This document shows, piece by piece, positions 25,378 to 38,200 of a stretch of DNA of 64,000 nucleotides (the first letter of the stretch is position 1; every line of letters starts with the position of its first letter). Under the pieces are notes generated by a model. The model was given only the letters and a program-made list of their open reading frames with translations, did not search any database and was not told where the DNA came from. A program made the position numbers and the translations under genes. Source of the stretch: Pleodorina starrii (taxonomy: Eukaryota > Chlorophyta > Chlorophyceae > Chlamydomonadales > Volvocaceae); contig BRXU01000035.1 of the NCBI GenBank assembly GCA_030267565.1, positions 396,001 through 460,000 of the forward strand, written 5' to 3'.

Positions 25378-26173
25378 AAAGCACGCATTTGCTCGCTTCT
25401 ACCGTATCTGGCTTTCGTGTAGCTTGCGAATTGTTCGCTCAATGTGTATGTCGTAAGCTCCACTCCGCGATGCAGCACGACGGAGCACGCGCCGCCGCTG
25501 CAACCCCTGGGGGATGGATCGATGCGTGTGAACTGATGGAGCCGGCGCGGTGGGGCACTTGTCCCTTCGGGGAGTTACCGCGGGCGAGCGCATGAGCCAG
25601 CTTGTGGCTCGGCGCCATTACTAAGTGTTCCTGGATAGGGACTTGCCGCAGTCGGTACACTCAGTGCGTGCCTAGCATTGTGTGCATTGGCGGAGTCTTA
25701 TGACTTGGAGTCGTATGGCTTTAGCGGGAGCAGCTTATTATCATAGAGATGCATTAAATCAGAGCCAGACAGCATGTCGGGCCCTGCACGGGCAGGAGAG
25801 AGCTGTAAAGTCTTCTTCCTTGCCATTTGTCTTGTATGATCTCCAACACGTGCCATACCGTGACGGTACCGGCAGCCTCTGTTGTGTTGGGCGGAGCTGC
25901 AATACCGCAGAGGACTGGCGACGTGGCATGTTGTTCAATGATTGATGATTGTTGACCGGTTTTAAACTCGGCGGCGTAACTCCCGAGTTGCCGACCTGTC
26001 TCGTGACAGGTACTGCCCCAGTCAACTGCCGCTGTACCGGCAGCAGCGAACAACCAAGTTGCCCTTAGCTATTGGAGTCGTTACTTCATGCAAGGCGGAG
26101 CACTGCGTGAAGCTTGAAACATGATTTACAGATCTGAGACCCGCTAACAGGCCATTAAGCGAGGACCTGTGAG
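25378..26173. other. Intergenic spacer and CTL-gene promoter region
   Basis: No recognisable gene or repeat. It should include the promoter of the choline-transporter-like gene, but no clear TATA box is seen. Confidence 0.4.
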
Positions 26174-26243
26174 ATGGCGATAGGGTCTTCGCAGGAGGAG
26201 CTTGTCAGACGACGAAGCGGGCCAGACGAGCCGCTGCTGAGCA

Positions 26244-29200
26244 ATGGCACGGGTCTCTGAGGTCGAGCTGAGGAATCGCCCTCGCCGCAACGTGCCATGG
26301 CTGGTCGCCTACAGTCTCATGGTTCTTGCGACGGCTTTGGGAGGTGGCGTCTTCGCTTTTCTGCACAGGTAATTGCATAGGTTTCGGCGTACATGTTTTT
26401 GCAACAAACAGTCAAACGTTGTTGCGATGCTTTGGGGAGCTTCCGTGCTCGTCATCCGTTAACCCGGGGCTTGCTTGTGCGCCGAAAGCTGTCTGGTTGG
26501 CGTTGTTACCGACGTGCGCGCGTTGCGTTGTGCGTGGAAATTAGGTTCAGTGCGGGCTCACGAAGGTTCAGTGCGGGCTCACAGAAGTTGCACGTGCAAC
26601 GTTGGCGTGACAGCGAGCAAGCCCTGATTGCATTTCAGCCTGCTGAGTGGCAGCCTTTGATAGATTGCTATACGGTAGTTAGGGCATATCAGTATTCATG
26701 GCACGTGACCAGTTTTGGGACCTGTTTCCACGCTCTTTGACTGCCATCGAGCCTTGCCGTCGATGTGTCAACTGTCACCCGCTTTCTCTTTGTTGCCTCG
26801 CTGTATTACATGAAGTGTTCACACTCCAGCCCTGCTCTCGCTCGCTTTTTCATCATTTGTCTCCTTGCCCATCGCTCCGCAACCCAACCAGGAACACCCG
26901 CTATGCCGACCTGACCCCACATGGCCTTGGCGACCCGATGCTGTGCCCCATCACCGCGACCACCCACTCGGCCCGGCGGCTTCTGCAGCAGGGCCCTGAC
27001 GCGCCGACACCCGAAGACCTGGACCTCTTCATGCGGGCCGCCGGGGCCTGGGTGGGCGCCAGCGTGGGAGATGTGTGGGCCATGGGCACGGGTTTAAAGA
27101 TTGGGTTGTGGGGAATAGTCGGGTGTTGGGTATCTGGCTTCGCTGGTGGACTGCTAGTTGCATCATGCGACTTGCGTACAGCCGGGGGATGGGAGAAAAT
27201 ATCGGGTTTGGGCTGCAGGACAGGTTGCATTGAGCGTGGAGAGATTAGATGAAGGGTCCACAGGCGGGGAAGCGAAGTTGACTGGCGCTGTTCTGCGTGT
27301 GGGCGGAGCTGCCTGGGCATATGGATGCGGACTAAGGTCGCATAGTGACCTACGTCGTGTTTTGCCTGACAGGCGAGTCAACGCGCCCACACGCAACGGC
27401 TATGGAAGCCCCTGTACTTTGCGCCACTGTCCCCTGGCCATTTTGTTACCCCCCTGCCCTCGGACGGGTCGCTCCGCCCGCCCGCAGACGGAGCCCTGGG
27501 TTAATTAATTAATTAATTTTACGCGGAGACAGACTCTCGCGTGTGTTAAGGGGACCGGGCCTAGGGAGTAATTTCTTCTCCGTTCGGCGCGATCACCAGG
27601 GTGAATCAGACCTGACGGGCGGACTGATTGATCTGGGACATTTTCTCGAGCGCCCCTGCACGATCCGGAGTTTAGCGGGCCGGACTCACCGTTATTTTAC
27701 CCTGGCTAGTGCCAGGGGCCAGCGGTGGGATTCGAACCCACATCTACCCATGACCAATTCGACCAAGCATGGGATCGAACCCATGACCATCGAATTGACA
27801 AGCGAGTGCTCTACCAATTGAGCTACGCAGACGACGGAGCCCTGGGTTCCGGCCTACCTGGCGTTCGCCTTCGTGGCCATGACCTAGAGCCTCTTCCTGG
27901 CCTTCCAGATCAAAATGTTCACCGTCGCGGGAGCAACCGCGCAGTGGTACTTCCAGTCCGCGTCGGCTTCGGCTGCGTCCGGCAGCGGCAGCGGCGGCGG
28001 CAGCACTTGCCGCTACTGCAGCCGCACGCTGACGTCCCTCCGCTTCGCCGTGGGCCCTTCCCTGGGGTCTCTGTGTCTGGGCAGTGCGGTACTGACACTG
28101 GTATCTATGGGCCGTCAGGTGCGTGGGTTACCTACCCGCCGAGGAGGGCGCGGCGGGGGAAGGATGGACTGGCCGGGCGGCGGAGTGGGAAGCAGGGAAA
28201 GAGGAAGGCGAGGGCTCTGGGGCTGGGTCTCAGGAGCGGGTACTGGGCTGTTCGTCTGGGGGATGCTCGCCGTTGTAACGTGTCGGGGAACCCCGGGTGC
28301 AGAGACCCAGTCTTGTTTGGAGCCCTTTCATATCCAGGACGAGTTCTCAGACGCCCTGACCCGCTGCAAGCTGGCGCCATATTACGTTTCCGCACTTCGC
28401 GCGCTCGGCTCTGTTGTCCCACTTCCCGCAATTATTCCCGCTCTGCCCGCGCCCTTGCTCCCTAATCCTGCTTCAGGCCATGGAGAAGGCCCGGCGGGAG
28501 CGCGGCCAGAACCTGATTGCCGCCTGCGCCACCGTGTGCCTGTCCCTGCTGCTGGCGCTGGTGGAGTTTGTGACTCGGTTCGCCACCGTGCGTGCGGCCA
28601 TCACGGGGGAGGCCTTCATGGATGCGGGTCGGAACGTGGTGGCGCTGCTCACCAGGAACGCAATGGACGCGTTCGGCGTGTGGTGAGTACGGGGCACCGG
28701 GTGTCGAGGAGGAGAGCGAGGGCGGGGCATAAGGGCCCGGAGTGCATGGGCAGGGGATGTGGCACGGGCTTTGGGGGCTGACCGAGGTGGGACCGGGGGC
28801 TGTGACGGGCCGGGGAGGAACGGTGGACGAAGGGCACGGATGGCTGACTACGTTGCCACGCATCTGCAAGGGCCGCTACTCTTTCACAGACGGCGCAGGC
28901 GACTTCCGTTCCACTCTGTCGAATCCCAACCCGAACTCTTTGCCTCCCCTCCTCGGATTCGCAAGTATGGCCCCCCTTAGTCCCTCTCCCCGCCCCGGCC
29001 CCCCGTTGCTTCTTGAAACCCGCCCGTCTGTCTTCCGCAGGTGGCTGCCCCCTATGATCCTTCAGTCCTGCTCCTTCCTTCTGGCGCTGTCCTGGGCGGT
29101 GACTGCTCCTTCCTGTCCAGTTACGCAACCACGTGGAGCCACCAGGCAGCCGCATCGGCCCAGCAGGCCACCGCCTCCGCCGCTATCACCGCTGTAGTGG

Positions 29201-32200
29201 GCTTCCTGGCTGCCTGGGCGGTCCTGGGATTCCTGGCGTCGCTGCTGCTCAACATCATCGACTCGCTGTTCGTCTGCTTCGCAATGGACAGGGACATCGG
29301 ACAGGTGGGCGGCCGGGAACGGGGGAGGGCGGGCACCAGGCAGGGGCAGGGCGCGGCTGGGCGCGGCGTGGCGAGGCAGGGATCGAGGGTTTGGTGAGGG
29401 GATTGTGCAGTCGACAGTGCGATGAATGCAATGCATGTTGGGTAATTGGGGAACTGGGTCTGGTGCTGTGGAAGGATGAGCCATGTGGCCGCGCACAGCA
29501 GCGGTAGCGGCGCCGGCAGCGGCTTAGAGTGGCGGCTTTGTGACACGCTGTAGTGCAGTGCAGCAGCCCCCTCCAGGGTGACAGCGGCAGCACAGGCAGC
29601 CGCGTTCGTGGTGTTCCGAGATGCCTCACGCTCAACACACCCAGCAGCGCTGTTACGGCTCCAGCGCCCCTTTCCCGCCAACCTCACAAACGGTGTTGCG
29701 TTCCCTGTGTTCCCCAGTTTCGTCTGTTTGCCTGTTAGCTTGCCTAGTTTTGGACTAACCTCCCTCCCGTATACCTTTCTCCCCTTCGCGCGCCCCGCAG
29801 GTTTCCTCCCTAGATGTTCACACCGTCATGTCCAAGCTGCCCACCGTGGGGGCGGTGGTGCAGCAGCCCGACGGAGGACTGGTCTATGATGGTGCTGCTG
29901 TTTATGATGTGGAGGCCGCAGGTGGGCAAATGGGGAGGACACGTGGCCCCGGGGGCAGGGATGGGGGACGAGTACTGAGGGCGGGGTGGGTCGCTTACAG
30001 GGGCATGGCGCTTTGAATCAAGCACGCGTGCTGTTATCGGCAGGGGCCCTCTTGAAACCCTGCCTTGCTCCACATTCCCACGTGCCTGCACCTATTATAT
30101 CCCAGGCCGCTTTGTCGTGCACCGTTGGTGTCGGTACATTTCCGGGACAAATGCCCGGTGAGGGCGCGGAGAGACGCTAGGAAGGACCCTCGAGCGTATC
30201 TGGACGTATCTCCATCTTATGGGAGATATTACGGTCGTACTGCTCGTCCAAACGAGCTCCTACCTAGGCGCGAGCGCTTCCTGCTGGAAGCGCTTCGCTT
30301 GGTCATTACGATGCCGAAGGATATATGATATTGTAACACACAATCAGATCCCCAGCAGCGACTCTCGCTGTGGCGTTAGCCCAAGCCGCCACAATGGTGT
30401 CTCACATGCACTAGCGTGGCGCCGGCCGGGCCTGATCAACCTGGCTGGCTGCCTTATCGCTTGTGCATTATAGTAGTCAGCTCAGCAGCACTGTTGCTCG
30501 CGCGCACGTAGGCGCCGAGCTCGGACCTCACGCTAGGAAGAAGGAGCGCGGCCTCGCCCCAGCGGTCAGGCCTCGGGGCCAGTACTGGATGCAGTGAGCC
30601 CGGCTGCAGTCCAGCTGCTGTCGCGCACGCCCCGCGCGAGCCCACACCAAGCGAAGCCAAGCCATTGCGGACGTCCGCGAGCGGCTTTCGGGCTTCGGCA
30701 CCTAGCTGAGGTCTGCAGACCACGGTTAGGTGTTAATTTCCAACGGCACGCACGCCGTTTGGAGGGTAGCCGCGAGCGCTGCCACATCGCTGCCACGGAG
30801 CAGCTCAGGACCTAGGCCAGGTCCTCGCGCCACGAGGCGCCCAACACGCTGGAGGCTTTAGAGGACGCAATGTCAGCCTTCCAGCTCGCCGACGACTTTG
30901 ACGTGGGCGACGAGTATGACGCCCCGCGCGAGACGGGGCTCCTACCTCGCGTGCCTGCGTCGCCAGCCGACCGGCGACATCTTAGCGCGCTTAACAGGGT
31001 CGGGCCACAAGACGCCCGGGCCACACAGGCCCGCCTGGCGGGCGGCCTCAGCCCTCGCGAGTCGCCGGCCTCTCTAGTGACGGCCAACCCGAGCTCGTCA
31101 CTCAGCCTCCGCCACCTGCCTGAACCAACCAACGGCGGCACCCCCATTCGTCAGCAGTCGCCTCCTTCTGGCGCCGGCTCCCGCCTCTTTCTCCACAGCC
31201 TCCGGAGCATCCACGGCGCCCAACCACCTCGCCCACGTTCTCCCCCGTCACCCCTGCCCTTCCCGGGGCCTCTGGAGGGCGGCTGGCCGCTCATGGCGGC
31301 CGCTGCCGCTCTTAACCCCTATGGTGGCGGCTTTGAGGCTCTGACGGCCTTGGAGGTGCCCGCCGCCGCCGCCGAGGCGGCAGGCGGGCGCCCCCGGGCA
31401 GTGGGAGCTGCGGAGCCGGAGATAGCAGCGGAGACGGGGGAGCGCGACGCTGCAACCATGCGAGCCGCGGCGGCGGTGGCAGCGGCGATGGACGCCGCGG
31501 CCACCGACGCGGCGGCGCGCGCGGCTGCGGAACGGACCGCGGCGGATACGGCCACCGCACGCGTGCCGGGCGTCACCGCCTTGGCGGACGGGCTTGCTAT
31601 GGGCGCCGCGGCGGCGCTGGGCGCTCCAGCAGCGCCGGGCGCCGCGGCGGTACCGGCCGCCCACGCTGGCGTCCCCGGTTGTGATCCGGACCGGCTGCCC
31701 GCCCGCCGCCACGCCCTCGCTGGAGGGGCCCGTCGCGTGCTGGTGCCGGACCACACGCTCGAGGACACGCCGACCACCGCGGTGCCGCCCTACACGCCCC
31801 TGTCCGTCTACCACACGGCGGATGAAGATGGTCGCACAGGGTGGAGGTTTGAGGGCTCGAGCCCCTTGGGGACCGAGCCCGGGCTGCGGGGGAACGGCGG
31901 TGTAGGACGGGGGAACCTCCTGCAAGGGGACAGCCCGGGGTTTGTTTTTGACGCCCCGCGCGTGCAGTTGCCTGCGGGGGGCCCGGCGGAGGGCATAGTT
32001 AGGACTGTGCTGGGTTACCGAGAGGTGGCGCAGGGGGGCGCGCGCCTGCATGCGAGCGTGCAGGAGGATCAGGATCAGGAGGGGGCAGATCGGGATTATG
32101 TAGAGAGGCTCATGGCCCGACTGCACCCTGGTGGCGCGATTGGCACCAGGCCGGCGACGCGCGGAACGGGTCCTCCGGTGGGCCCGCCTGCGCGGGATGC

Positions 32201-35200
32201 CGATGAGCTGCAGGCCGTGCTGCACGCCCTGCGGTCCATTGGGTACATTCCCCACGCAACCCAGCGCCCCCGCGACGGCGCGGGAGGGGGGCAAGAGCGC
32301 CGGGAGTCGCACGGCGACAACACTGCCACCGCCCGTGATAGGGCAGGCTCCAACGGGGTTGGGGGCCGGCCGTGGTGGCAAGATTTACAAATGGAGGCCG
32401 CCAGCTTCGGACCCGGCCCTGAGACGCCCCCCGACCTGCTCTGGACTGTTGGGCAGGTGGACACCATCCTCTCTTACCACCAGCAGCGGGGCGCAAGGGG
32501 GGGCCGTGTCGCGCAGCTGTATGCCCTGGCGAGCCTGCGCACTCTGCCCGACACGCCCACAGCCAATCACCTAGTCGGGCTCCCGCTGCCCACACAGGCG
32601 GATCCGGCTATCTGGACAATTTCCCTAATGTTGTCCTACGTCCCCCATGCCTCCTCCCAGCAGGGTTGCACGGAGGCCGAGCTCTACTGGGTGGAGCTCC
32701 GTCATTACCTGAACAGGACCTACCCGCCGGTACCCCGCCGCGCCACGCTGCCCGCGGGTGCGGCGGGGCTGGGGCCCCCACTTGCGGCACCGCCACCGCA
32801 AGCGGCCAATGCCACCTCGCCACCAGGGGCCCCCTCAACCGGCGGTGCGCCGCCGACGCCGCCCACGCCGCCGCCTGGCCCCAATCCCCCACCACCTCCC
32901 TCGCCTTTGCCGTCCCCCTCTGGCGCCTCGCCGTCGGTGACACCAGCCGTGACGACGACGCCGTCGGACACGTCGGCCGGCGTGCAACGCCGGCCGGGCG
33001 AGATTGTCGCTCTCCCCCAGGACGACTGGGAGCCCGCCAAACCCGTCCAGGGCCAGGGCTACGAGTTCGACGGGAAGCCCCAAAACTATACAGCCTTCAA
33101 GAGCAAGGTGGAGAACTACCTGGTGACGGCGCTGGGGCCACGGTCTAGTGCCCGCTACAAGCACGCTGATTACAAGCACGTCGTCACCGTGCTGGTCAGC
33201 ATGTTCCTAAAAGCGGACAGCCCGCCCCGGCGGACGTACACGCAGCAGCGAATCGGCGAGCTGCTCGATGATCATTTCGCCGAGTACACGGCCGCTGGCG
33301 GGGACGCGGCGCTCTACCGCGGTCAGGCAGCGCCGCGGGAGGGCGCGCGCAACTTCGTCGACTTCTGGCTCGCCAACGTGCTACAGATCACGGCTGGCAA
33401 CGGCGCCGTTATCGAGCAGGAGTACGACGCGTACGTGTACCCGGTCGGAGTGGACCCAAACACCGCCGTCACCGAGTTCACCAGCCGGTTTTCGCTGCTG
33501 CCCGCTGAGACGTACGCCGAGCCAAGGAAGGCGCAATGGTTCCTGCGTGCCGCCATCCGCGCTCTCGCCGGCTACAAGCAGCTGAAGGAAGCGGTCCTGC
33601 GCCTCCGGACCGAAGACAAGTTCCACCTGCTCACGCTCCGGCAGGCGGCCAATATCATCGGCGCCATGGTGGGGGGATCGGGGCTTTCCGGCCTGCAGCA
33701 GCGGCCTCCACACACGCTAAAGGAAGAGGACGACGGCGTCGGCGGCGGCAGCGGCGGGGGCACAGGTGGCGGCGGCAGTGCCACAGTCGGCGGTGGCTCT
33801 GGCAACAACAGTAGCGGCGGCGGCGGCGGCGGCAATGGGACAGGCGGCGGAGGCGGCCGCAAGAACCACACGGTCAATGCGTTGGCGCCGTCCGGCAACA
33901 GATCCAAGGGCAACGCCCCCCGCGCCGAGCACGACCAGGTCACAATGGCGGCGGCCGCGGCGGCAGACCGGATCTGCCCCGAAGGACGCTGGGTAGCCCA
34001 CCAGGACAAGACCTGCCGCCTGCACCCCTTCCTGGGCAGCAACCACAAGCAGCGGCACTGCAGGGGGTCCAAGCAGCGCATAGCGACGGATCCGGCGGGG
34101 CTGCTGGCGGAGATGCAGGCGAAGGTTCACGAGGCGCGGCAAGGGCGGGGGCTGCCGGCGGATTTGACGGACAAGTCTGTGCCAGCGTTGGCTTTGGCGC
34201 CTAGCGCTTCGCAACGCCAGGTCGACCGCATGGACGCGCAGCTTCAGCAGCTCCATCAGCTGCTGGCGGCGCAGCGCATCCCGTCGTCAGCTGTATCGGA
34301 GGCAGCGGCCCCGCTGCCGGTACAGATGCTCGCATGGCGGCAGCAAGCAGCGCAGGCGCCACCGCCCCCACCACAGTCGGTGGCCCCCTCGGCAGTATCC
34401 TACCACCGGCACCCGGCAACGCCCCAGCTGCAGCACCCGCCTGCGTCGTACGCGGCCCCCTCCACGCCACCGCCACCGCCACCCTGGCCGGCAGCGGTGG
34501 CGATGCCCGCCGCCATGCCGGGCCCATACGATGCAGCGCCCCACTCATCCATAGCGCTGCCCTTCGGAACCTACGCCGTCTGCCCGGTCGGCGCGACGGT
34601 GGCAGAGCGCATGCCGCCGGGCTTCCAGCAGCATAACAGCCATGCACCTGCCAAGGCTCCGGAGAAAGGCCCGGCAGCCGCGCCCGGCTCTTACGACCAC
34701 ACCGCCGTCGCCGTGTTGCCTGGCCCGCTGACCCAGGCCATACAGCTACTGGACAATGCACGAAATTGCCTCGTCCAAATGCAGTCGTCGGCCCTGGCCG
34801 CGGTAAAGCCAGCGCCGCCGCCACTGGCGGCAGCGCAGGCAGCACCGCCGGCCGCCGCGCTGGCGTCGCCTGCAGCCGCCCTGCCGCCGTCGCCATCGGC
34901 GTCGGCGCTGGTGGCGCTCGCGACGCCGGCAGCCGCACTGGCGATGACGGACGCCTCGCTCCACCCAGCCAATATGGCCCTGTCGGACCACGACGACCTG
35001 GCGCGGCCGCTGCCGTACCTGCAGCAAACCTGGCCGGCAGAGAGCCTGCTGGTGGGCGGCGAGCTGGTGCGCGACGTGCTGGTCGACACCGGCAGCGCCA
35101 TCATCATAGTCGCGCAGCGCTTGGCGGATCGGCTGCAGCTGCGGTGCCAGCCACGGCCCGAGTACACCGTCACCACCGCGGCAGGCCGCTCAACGCTGCT

Positions 35201-38200
35201 TGGCGAGGTGTGCGGGGGCCTGACGCTCACGTTCGGTGCCGGTGCTGGTCAGGGCCACACCATCTGGCTGCCGGCCATGCTGGCAGCGGACTCCGGCGCC
35301 GAGGCCTATGAGTTGTTGCTGGGCATGCGCGCACTGCAGCCGCTTCAGTCCCGACTCGACCTGCGTGAGGGCCGGGAGAAACTTGAGATGTGGCCGCCGG
35401 GACACGGGTACCTTGGCATTCCCATCATCATCCGCTGGCCGTCCCTGGGCGGCGGTGTCGCACCACTAGCCGCGAGCACAGCGGCGCCCACACTTCCACA
35501 GCCGCCCCCTCTCGCGGGGGGCGGCGGCTCCTTATGAGCGCCGCCGAAGCGGCGGGGATGCGGGACCCCGCCGCCTGGATGCCGGGGCTGTTGGACAGCG
35601 ACAGCGACAGCGAGTATGACGACGGGCTGCTACAGCCGGCAGACTTCACGCCGGAGGGGAAGCGCATGCTCCCACCCGAGGCGAAATACGAGGTCACGCC
35701 AGGCAAGTGGCTGCTGTGCCAGCGCAGCGAGATGACTCCGGAGCTGAAGCGGCGGTTCCTGGACCTGGTGGGTCGCAACGACGACATCTTCGCGCGCAGC
35801 ATGCGGGATCTGGGCGAGTACCGCGGCGACGTAGGGCCTGCCCGCATCGAGCTGGCGCATCAGCGGCCGATCTATCAGCGCCCGCGCTCCCACAGCGCGG
35901 AGGAGTACGCCGCCATGGACGCAGCCTGCCAGGAGCTGCTGGAAGCCGGGATCATCGAGGAGAGCCGCTCAAGCTCCTTCGCCATGAACTCCACCCTGCC
36001 GCCCAAGCGAGCGGCGGACGGCACCTGGACGCAGCGGCGGTTTTGCCAGGACGCGCGCGAGCTCAACGCCGCCACGCTGCCTGACCTGCACCTATCGCCG
36101 CTGCCAGAGCAGCTTTTCCAGCAAGTGGGCGATGCTACGTGGCTGACCAAGATGGACTGCCGGGCCGCCTTCCTGCAGATCCCGCTGGCGCCCGAGCACC
36201 GGGAGCGCACTAGCTTCTGGTGGCGCCGGCGGCTGATGCAGTACAAGCGCCTGGTGTACGGCCTGCGGAATGCCACCGCCCACTTTCAGCGCGTCATGGA
36301 CCACGCCATCCGCAAGCACGGCCTGGAGGAGTTCGTCGTCTGCTATGTGGACGACTTGCTTATCTACAGCCAAACGGCGGAGCAGCACCTTGAGCACCTG
36401 GCTCGGGTGTTCGCCATGCTGCGGGAGATTGGCATCCGGCTCCACCCGGAGAAGACGCTGGTGGGCGGTGACGCGGTGGAGTTCCTGGGCTTCATGGTGT
36501 CGGCGCAGGGCCTGTCGCCGACACGCGCCAAGGTGGAGGCGCTGCTGGCGCTGGAGCCGCCGAACTCGTCGGCGGCTGTACGGCGGCTGCTGGGCATGTT
36601 CTCGTATTACCGGGGGCTTGTTCCGCACTTCGCTGACATCACCGCGCCACTCAACCCGTTGACTAGCACCAAGTACGTGTGGCAGCCCAGCTCGTGGGGG
36701 CCGGAGCAACAGGCAGCGCTGGACGAACTCAAGCGGATCTACACCCAGATGGACGGGCCGGTGTTGCGGCGGGTCCAGCCGGACCGGCCGCTTATCCTGC
36801 ATACGGACTTCTCGGGCGTGGGCATCAGCGGCATCCTCGGGCAGTTGGACGACAGTGGGCAGGAGTACCTGTGCGCGGCAGTCTCAAGATCGCTCAACGT
36901 GCACGAACGTAGGTACGACAGCTACAAGGGCGAGCTGCTGGCGGTGGTGTGGGCGTGCAAGATGTTCTACCCTTACCTAGCGGCCCGCCACTTCACCGTC
37001 GTCACGGACCACGCGCCGCTGCTGTGGCTCATGTCGCAGCAAGACGGCCTGCCGGCGCAGTATGCCCGGTGGGCCTTGCAGCTGCAGGCGTTTGCCTTCG
37101 ACGTGGCGCACCGGCCCGGCAAGCTGCACCAAAACGCCGACGCCCTCAGCCGCCACCCGCTCACGTCTGCACACGACGGCACAGGCGCACGCGTCGACGA
37201 GGAGGGCGACCCGCTGCGCCCGCCACCCGTGCTCGTTCAGTACCCGGGCGCGAGCTGGCCGCTGTACGCATACTCGCGTGCGCCGGAAGGCGCGCAGGCG
37301 CCGGCAGCGGTCGTCACGCACTTGGCAGCCGTAGCCAGGTGCTCAGCGGCCCTAGCCCGGCGTTTCTCAGTGCAGCATGACCTGGAGGACCCGGCCACCA
37401 GCCTGGCCGCCGCCCCCGAGGCAGTCGGGCCGCTCGCTGGTCTGACACACCTCGCTGGCCCAGTGCCCGCTGCACGCGCCGCATATCTTTGCGTGCACGC
37501 GGTGTGTGCTGTGGTCAGTGTGGGGCTGCCGGTCATGGCGGCATCGGAGCTGGAGATCGACGACGAGCTGGAGGCCTTGGCGGCGGGACAGCCCGCCGCC
37601 GGGGATACGGAGGCCTTGGCGGCGGGGCAACCTGCCGCTGGGGAGCTGGAGGCCTTGGCGGCGGGGCAACCTGCCGCCGGGGTGTCGGCGCCTGGCAGCC
37701 CCTCTAGGCCGCCGGTCGCCGGCGATACTACATTGCACATTGCCGTTGCGCTCGTTCGCGACGAAGCCGCTGCACTACGGCGGCTGCGCGCGGTTTCGGC
37801 GCTTGCGCTGCGCCTCCGCGCTGGAACAGGGGAGATTCTCGGAGTCAACACAGCACTTGTTCAACACGTCCTCTTTCCGGCAGCAGTAGGGGGCACTGGG
37901 GTTACGATTCTGGAGCTGCCGGGCGGCCTCGCTTCTGGCCTGCTCGCGTGCCTGGGTTTGGGTTTTCAGATACAGCGCTACGTGCACCTCTCATGCGACG
38001 CCCGCGAGCGGCGTGCGGTGGCACAACTTGTGCCTGTTTGGGGGATGCATTACGATGGGCAGCTTTCAGCAGGGGCTTGGGATTCGGGGCTAGTACCGGA
38101 GTTTAGCACACCCACGGAGCTTCTTCACTGGGGAGCGTCAGCAGCAGCCGTCGAGGCAATGGGCTTGGGGGACACGTCTGTGTGTTTAGTAGTAGGCAGC

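Noticed and set aside
31248..34938. Long minus-strand ORFs opposite retroelement ORF1
   Set aside because: No domains. They reflect GC-rich codon bias of the sense ORF. I specifically looked for an antisense PHD/chromodomain ORF as in REM1 and found none.
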